Source: JBGPIT01 sp041485125
Lineage (GTDB): Bacteria; Desulfobacterota; Binatia; UTPRO1
DNA length: 8,985 nucleotides
Direction: 5' to 3'
Assembly: GCA_041485125.1 (NCBI GenBank)
Contig: JBGPIT010000205.1
Span: 1-8,985 of the forward strand
Positions 5,451-8,985 of this stretch are shown here, piece by piece (position 1 is the stretch's first letter; each line of letters starts with the position of its first letter). Position numbers and translations under genes: made by a program. The notes beneath the pieces were generated by a model. That model was not told the origin of the DNA. It ran no database searches and was given only the letters and a program-made list of their open reading frames with translations.

Positions 5451-6860
5451 ATGATCGGCGCGCTCGTCACGCTCCTCTTTCTCGGCCTCGTCGCCCGCAT
5501 GGGGTGGGCGCGCTGGGCGGGCGGCAATGACGGCAACGCGCTCGAGGACGTGCTCGCGCGCGCCGAAGCGAGCGGGATCATCTCGGCCGAGCAGCGGACG
5601 CGGATTCTCGCGGACGCGCGGGAGCATGCGAGCGGCGTTCAGCTGAGCGGCGCGACCTGGCTCGCGGTCTTCGCCGGCCTCTTCGTCGTTGCCGGCGTGT
5701 CCCTCCTGGTCGCCCACAACTGGCAGCACATCGGCCCGGCGGTCCGCGTCGCGGCGTTCCTGGTCGCGCTCGGAGTGGTCGGCGAGCTCGCGCTCAGGAG
5801 CCGCGAGCGCTCGCTCGCGCTGTCGCTTCCGCTCGAGCTGCTGTGGCTCTTCTTACCGCTCGTCGGCATCGGCTTGTACGGCCAGACGTTCCAGCTCTCC
5901 GGTGATCCGATTCAGCCGTTCCTCGTCTGGCTCACGCTCACCGCGCCGCTCGCCTGGCTGAGCCCGCGCCCGGTGGTCGCGTCGCTGCACGTGCTGGCGC
6001 TGGTGAGCGTCCTCTTCGCCGGCAACTTCGCCCTCGGGGGGATGCTCGCCTTGACGCGCGCGCCCGGCGGCGTCGGATCCGCCACGATCGCGGCGTGGCT
6101 GCTCTCGATCGTGATCCTCGCCGTCGCCGGCATCGAATGCGTGCGCCTGCTGCCGCAAGGCCATCGCCGGCATTTCTTCGCCGTGATCGCGCTCTGGATC
6201 TTCGCGCTCCTCGCAACGTCGACGCCGTTCCAGATGCGGCACAGCGGCTGGCTGACGCTCGCCGCGATTTCGATCGCAACCTCGTGGCTGGTCGCGCAGC
6301 TGCTCGCGCGCGGCAGCACGCCCGAACGCCTGACCGGCGTCGTGTTCTGGCTCTCGACGCTCTACGCCGCCACCTTCTTCTGGCACGCTACCGGTCCGCT
6401 CGGCGGCGACACCACGCCGGGTGGGACCGCGGTCACGATCGCGGCGCTCATCGCCGCCGTCGGCGGCGCGCTCGCGTTGCCGAAAGGCCGGATCGGCGCC
6501 GACACCCTCTGGGAGACGACGGCGAAGGTCTTGCTCGCCGCGCCCGCGCTCGTCGCACTGCTGTTCCTCGCCGACGACCTGCGCGCCGTCCAGCTCGCGG
6601 CCGCGCTGATGAACGTCATCCTCGTCGCGATCGCCGTCGCGCTCATGTGGCACGGCTCGCTCGTGCGCGACGTCTCGCAAATCAACGTCGGCATCCTGGT
6701 GCTGCTCGTCGTGCTCGTCACGCGGTTCGTCGACGTCTTCGGAAGCCTGCTCCAGGGCGGCATCGGCTTCATCGTCGCGGGCGTCCTCTTGGCCGCTCTC
6801 GCCTACGGTCTCGAGCGCGCTCGGCGGCGGCTCATCGCGCTTCCGGAAGGGACGCGCTGA
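5451..6860 (+). CDS. DUF2157 multi-spanning membrane protein
   Basis: This 469-residue integral membrane protein has unknown function. A short N-terminal hydrophobic helix (about 2-17) is followed by a soluble helical stretch (28-62: EDVLARAEASGIISAEQRTRIL) that is the typical front of DUF2157 domains. Then come two membrane helices (about 68-87 and 96-114), the family hallmark LYGQTFQLSGDP (142-153), and roughly ten further hydrophobic helices to about residue 453, with a basic tail (RARRR). The extra helix before the soluble stretch is less usual and could mean the true start is later, but no better ATG with a ribosome-binding site is seen. No Shine-Dalgarno sequence precedes 5451. The stop overlaps the ATG of the following GDYXXLXY gene by 1 nt. 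The two families are commonly paired, suggesting a joint envelope role; that role is inference. Confidence 0.88.
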   Translation: MIGALVTLLFLGLVARMGWARWAGGNDGNALEDVLARAEASGIISAEQRTRILADAREHASGVQLSGATWLAVFAGLFVVAGVSLLVAHNWQHIGPAVRVAAFLVALGVVGELALRSRERSLALSLPLELLWLFLPLVGIGLYGQTFQLSGDPIQPFLVWLTLTAPLAWLSPRPVVASLHVLALVSVLFAGNFALGGMLALTRAPGGVGSATIAAWLLSIVILAVAGIECVRLLPQGHRRHFFAVIALWIFALLATSTPFQMRHSGWLTLAAISIATSWLVAQLLARGSTPERLTGVVFWLSTLYAATFFWHATGPLGGDTTPGGTAVTIAALIAAVGGALALPKGRIGADTLWETTAKVLLAAPALVALLFLADDLRAVQLAAALMNVILVAIAVALMWHGSLVRDVSQINVGILVLLVVLVTRFVDVFGSLLQGGIGFIVAGVLLAALAYGLERARRRLIALPEGTR

Positions 6861-7387
6861 TGTCCTGGCTTCGGATCGTCCTCGCCGCGCAGCTCGCGTT
6901 CTTCGCCGTCTGGGGCGGCTACCTTCTCACCTCGCATCGGACGGCGGAGATCGTTTGGCTCGAGACGGAGCCGGTCGATCCGCGGGACCTGCTCAGTGGT
7001 CACTTCGTCGCGCTGCGCTACCCGATCGCCGACTCCAACGGCGCCGGGTGCGTGGAGCTCCACGACGATCCGCCTGGGACACAGGTCTTCGTCAAGCTCG
7101 AGCGTAGCGGCAAGACCGTCGCCACGAGCGAGGGAGACATCGCGATCTCCGAAGCGGTCGAGTGCCGCAGCGAGGCGCCCGACGCCGCGCCGGGCGAGAC
7201 TTGGATCGTGGGCGACGTCGCAGCCGGGCAGCTCCGCCGGATCGGGATCGTCTTCGGCATCGAGCGGTTCTTCGTCCCCGAGGACAGCCCGCTCCGCAAC
7301 GTCCGCAGCGGTGACGTGGTCGCGAAGATCGCGATCAACTCCGAGTCACGTGCGCGCATCGTCGACCTCGTGCCGACGATCGAGTGA
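6860..7387 (+). CDS. GDYXXLXY-family membrane-anchored protein
   Basis: This 175-residue protein has an N-terminal membrane anchor (about 5-24) and a small beta-rich domain that should lie outside the membrane. The family-defining motif is present as GHFVALRY (47-54), preceded by VDPRDLLS. Here the D and first Y of the consensus GDYxxLxY are replaced by H and F. A second conserved block, GIERFFVPED (133-142), confirms the family. The function is unknown. The ATG overlaps the DUF2157 stop as TGATG, so translation is probably coupled, with GGAAGGGA about 10 nt upstream as a weak ribosome site. The gene ends 13 nt from the stop of the convergent tsaB; no U-tract terminator is seen between them. 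Confidence 0.9.
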   Translation: MSWLRIVLAAQLAFFAVWGGYLLTSHRTAEIVWLETEPVDPRDLLSGHFVALRYPIADSNGAGCVELHDDPPGTQVFVKLERSGKTVATSEGDIAISEAVECRSEAPDAAPGETWIVGDVAAGQLRRIGIVFGIERFFVPEDSPLRNVRSGDVVAKIAINSESRARIVDLVPTIE

Positions 7388-7400
7388 GGCCGGGGCGCGA

Positions 7401-8171
7401 TTAGAGCAGTGGGTGACGTGGCGCGCCGGCGAACGCGGGCGTTTCGCCCGCAGACGGCGCAACGACCGTCTGCTTGAGCTCCGCTTCCGGGGGCCGAAGA
7501 TACGCCGGCGCAAGCGCGACGAGGTCGTCGCCGCCGGGATCGACCGCGAGCCGCGCCGCCGCGAGCCGTGCCGTGGCGCTCGCGCGCGGCGGATGGTCGG
7601 CGGACGGGAGGAGCGTCGCGCCGCCACCGACCGCACACAAGACGTCGGCGTAGGCTTCGGCACCGTCACCGATCATCTGCACCGGTGAGACGAGCGCGCC
7701 GCGCGCGATCATCGCGTCCAGCTCCGCGGCCAGTCGCGCCGCTCCGAGCGCGCGCGGCTCGCCGACGCGGACGATCCGATCGCCGTCGCGCGCGTACGTC
7801 GCCGCGTAGACCTCCTGCTTGCGGGCATCGAGGACGGTGCAGAGCGTGCCGTCCCACGGGGGTATCGCCAGGGCGAGGGCGTCGAGCGTCGGCACGCCGA
7901 CGAGCGTCAGGCCGCGGCTGAACGCGAGGCCTTTCGCGAAGCTCAACCCGATCCGCAGTCCGGTGAACGACCCGGGTCCGATCGAGACCGCGACCGCATC
8001 ACCGCGCGCGGGCCGCTCGCCGGCCTGCGCCAAGACCGCCTCGACGAGCCGCGGCAGTGTGCTCGCATGGCTCGACTCCGTCCGCTCGCCCCGTTCCGCG
8101 AGCATGACGCCGTCGCGCCAGAGCGCGACCGAGCACGTCCACGTCGCGGTCTCGATCGCGAGAATGCGCAG
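7401..8171 (-). CDS. tsaB: tRNA t6A biosynthesis protein TsaB (CTG start)
   Basis: TsaB is the non-catalytic partner of TsaD in the complex that adds threonylcarbamoyl to A37 of ANN-decoding tRNAs. The conserved ASKHA N-terminus LRILAIETATWTCSVAL (1-17) lies upstream of the first ATG (8105), in the same frame, with no ATG, GTG or TTG before it. The start is therefore assigned to CTG at 8171-8169, 4 nt after the rseP stop; starting at 8105 would delete the first strands of the fold. Family motifs follow: SIGPGSFTGLRIG (63-75), DARKQEVYAATY (115-126) and PAYLRPPEAE (222-231), which usually lies near the end of TsaB. About 21 further residues (236-256) form a tail encoded by two palindromes and appear extra. 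The total is 256 residues, slightly long. No clear Shine-Dalgarno sequence is seen, so reinitiation after rseP is likely. Confidence 0.92.
   Translation of the reverse strand: MRILAIETATWTCSVALWRDGVMLAERGERTESSHASTLPRLVEAVLAQAGERPARGDAVAVSIGPGSFTGLRIGLSFAKGLAFSRGLTLVGVPTLDALALAIPPWDGTLCTVLDARKQEVYAATYARDGDRIVRVGEPRALGAARLAAELDAMIARGALVSPVQMIGDGAEAYADVLCAVGGGATLLPSADHPPRASATARLAAARLAVDPGGDDLVALAPAYLRPPEAELKQTVVAPSAGETPAFAGAPRHPLL
7435..7473. repeat. Tandem palindromes in the 3' end of tsaB
   Basis: There are two adjacent perfect inverted repeats. GCGGGCG (7435-7441) and CGCCCGC (7445-7451) enclose a 3-nt loop. GCAGACGG (7450-7457) and CCGTCTGC (7466-7473) enclose an 8-nt loop. They share two bases, so the two stems compete at that edge. 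Neither is followed by a U-tract in either direction. They sit within the extra C-terminal tail of TsaB, 48 nt or more from the converging GDYXXLXY stop. They could be a REP-like unit, an mRNA 3'-end stabiliser or chance in GC-rich DNA. Confidence 0.6.
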
Positions 8172-8175
8172 ACGT

Positions 8176-8985
8176 TCAGCCGGCGACGAGGCGCGAGATG
8201 TCGTTGTAGAAGACGAAGACCATGAGGGCGAGCAAGAGAAAGATACCGACCTGCTGCGCCATCTCGCGGTGCCGGATGGCGAGCGGCTTCCCGCGCACGG
8301 CCTCGAAGGCGAAGAAGAGCAGATGCCCGCCGTCGAGCGCCGGGATCGGCAGCAAGTTCAGCACGCCGAGGTTCACACTGATGAGGCCGAGGAAGCGGAT
8401 CAGATACTCGAAGCCGAGCTGCGCCTGCTGGCCGGCGGCCTGCACGATCAGGATCGGGCCGCCGAGATCGCGCGCCGAGACCGAGCCCTGGAAGATCTTC
8501 ACGATGCTCAGCAACGTCATCTTGACCCAGAAATAGGTCTGGTACGCGCCGAGGCCGATCGCGCTCAGGACCGACACGGGCGCGACGTCGACGGAGCGCT
8601 CGATGCCGATGAGATAGGCCTTGCCGATCACCTCGCCGAACGGCGAGCGCTCGGGCCGTTCCTCCGGTGTCACGACCAGCTCGCCGGTGCTGCCGTCCCC
8701 GTGCCGGACGCTCATCGTGAGCGGACGGCCGCCGCTCTTGCGCACGGTGTCCGAGAGCTCGTCCCAGCTGCCGATCGCCTTGCCCTCGATCACGGTCACC
8801 GTGTCGTCGCGCGCGAGGCCGGCGGTCGCCGCCGGCATCCCCTGCATCACGCCGCCGATTCTCGGCGACGCGGTCGGCGAACCGGCGCCGAAGACGGCGA
8901 ACACGATCGTGAACGCGACGAACGCGGTGACGAGGTTCATGAACGGCCCGGCGACGACGATCGCGGCGCGGCGCCAGAGCGGCTG
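8176..8985 (-). CDS. rseP: Site-2 intramembrane metalloprotease RseP, C-terminal 269 residues (cut by window edge)
   Basis: RseP cleaves transmembrane segments of anti-sigma factors and remnant signal peptides within the inner membrane. The visible part begins QPLWRRAAIVVAGPFMN, the family's conserved membrane helix. A PDZ domain follows (about residues 40-108, with GGVMQGMPAATAGLARDD). Next comes a region with GGPI (175-178), and then the second catalytic motif NLLPIPALDGGH (210-221), whose D218 binds the active-site zinc. A final membrane helix (about 246-260) ends the protein. The HExxH half of the active site lies beyond the window. Only one PDZ domain is visible, whereas E. coli RseP has two; many bacterial homologues have one. 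tsaB starts 4 nt after the stop. The rseP-tsaB order is, from memory, also found in Deltaproteobacteria downstream of dxr. Confidence 0.95.
   Translation of the reverse strand, partial: QPLWRRAAIVVAGPFMNLVTAFVAFTIVFAVFGAGSPTASPRIGGVMQGMPAATAGLARDDTVTVIEGKAIGSWDELSDTVRKSGGRPLTMSVRHGDGSTGELVVTPEERPERSPFGEVIGKAYLIGIERSVDVAPVSVLSAIGLGAYQTYFWVKMTLLSIVKIFQGSVSARDLGGPILIVQAAGQQAQLGFEYLIRFLGLISVNLGVLNLLPIPALDGGHLLFFAFEAVRGKPLAIRHREMAQQVGIFLLLALMVFVFYNDISRLVAG

Noticed and set aside
6095..6859. A long upstream extension of the GDYXXLXY reading frame inside the DUF2157 gene
   Set aside because: It is very Arg/Ala-rich shadow sequence. The family start and the TGATG overlap place the true start at 6860.
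7388..7400. Terminator between the converging GDYXXLXY and tsaB genes
   Set aside because: The 13-nt gap has no hairpin or T-tract. The nearby palindromes at 7435-7473 lack a U-tract, so they cannot be called an intrinsic terminator.

Overview
The window is very GC-rich bacterial chromosome with tightly packed genes. Its content is core metabolism and housekeeping. The gene order ilvN-ilvC-psd-pssA-leuA matches, as I recall it, a cluster in Deltaproteobacteria/Desulfobacterota such as Geobacter. The rseP-tsaB pair also fits that group. A Desulfobacterota-related lineage (Binatota-like, or another high-GC candidate phylum such as Rokubacteria) is my best guess; the window alone cannot settle it. 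No mobile element, CRISPR array, tRNA or rRNA is visible.

Region 1 (1-5365, all minus strand) reads as one long operon transcribed right to left. A good sigma-70-type promoter at 5337-5365 precedes a small DUF465/YdcH-family gene. Then come ilvN (acetolactate synthase regulatory subunit), ilvC (ketol-acid reductoisomerase), psd and pssA (the two steps making phosphatidylethanolamine from CDP-diacylglycerol and serine), leuA (2-isopropylmalate synthase) and the start of a leuC/homoaconitase-type gene cut by the window edge. Junctions are very tight: a 4-nt overlap for ilvN/ilvC, a 5-nt gap for ilvC/psd and a 9-nt gap for psd/pssA. The one long internal gap, 112 nt between pssA and leuA, holds a strong hairpin plus U-tract only about 30 nt before leuA, with upstream sequence that could form a competing helix. 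This looks like a transcription attenuator controlling the leucine genes separately from the upstream ones. The catalytic partner ilvB is absent from the operon.

Region 2 (5232-5450) is the divergent intergenic region. It holds the leftward promoter and a possible -10 box for the rightward genes that would give a nearly leaderless mRNA.

Region 3 (5451-7387, plus strand) is a two-gene unit: a multi-spanning DUF2157 membrane protein and a GDYXXLXY-family membrane-anchored protein, joined by a 1-nt overlap. The two families commonly occur together; their function is unknown.

Region 4 (7401-8985, minus strand) holds the C-terminal part of the site-2 intramembrane protease RseP, followed 4 nt later by tsaB (tRNA t6A biosynthesis). 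tsaB appears to start at a CTG codon. Near its 3' end it carries two adjacent strong palindromes that encode an apparently extra C-terminal tail. The tsaB and GDYXXLXY stop codons converge 13 nt apart.

I see no clearly new biological system. The most worthwhile leads are the leuA leader, the ilvN gene without ilvB in an operon headed by DUF465, and the tsaB start codon and tail.
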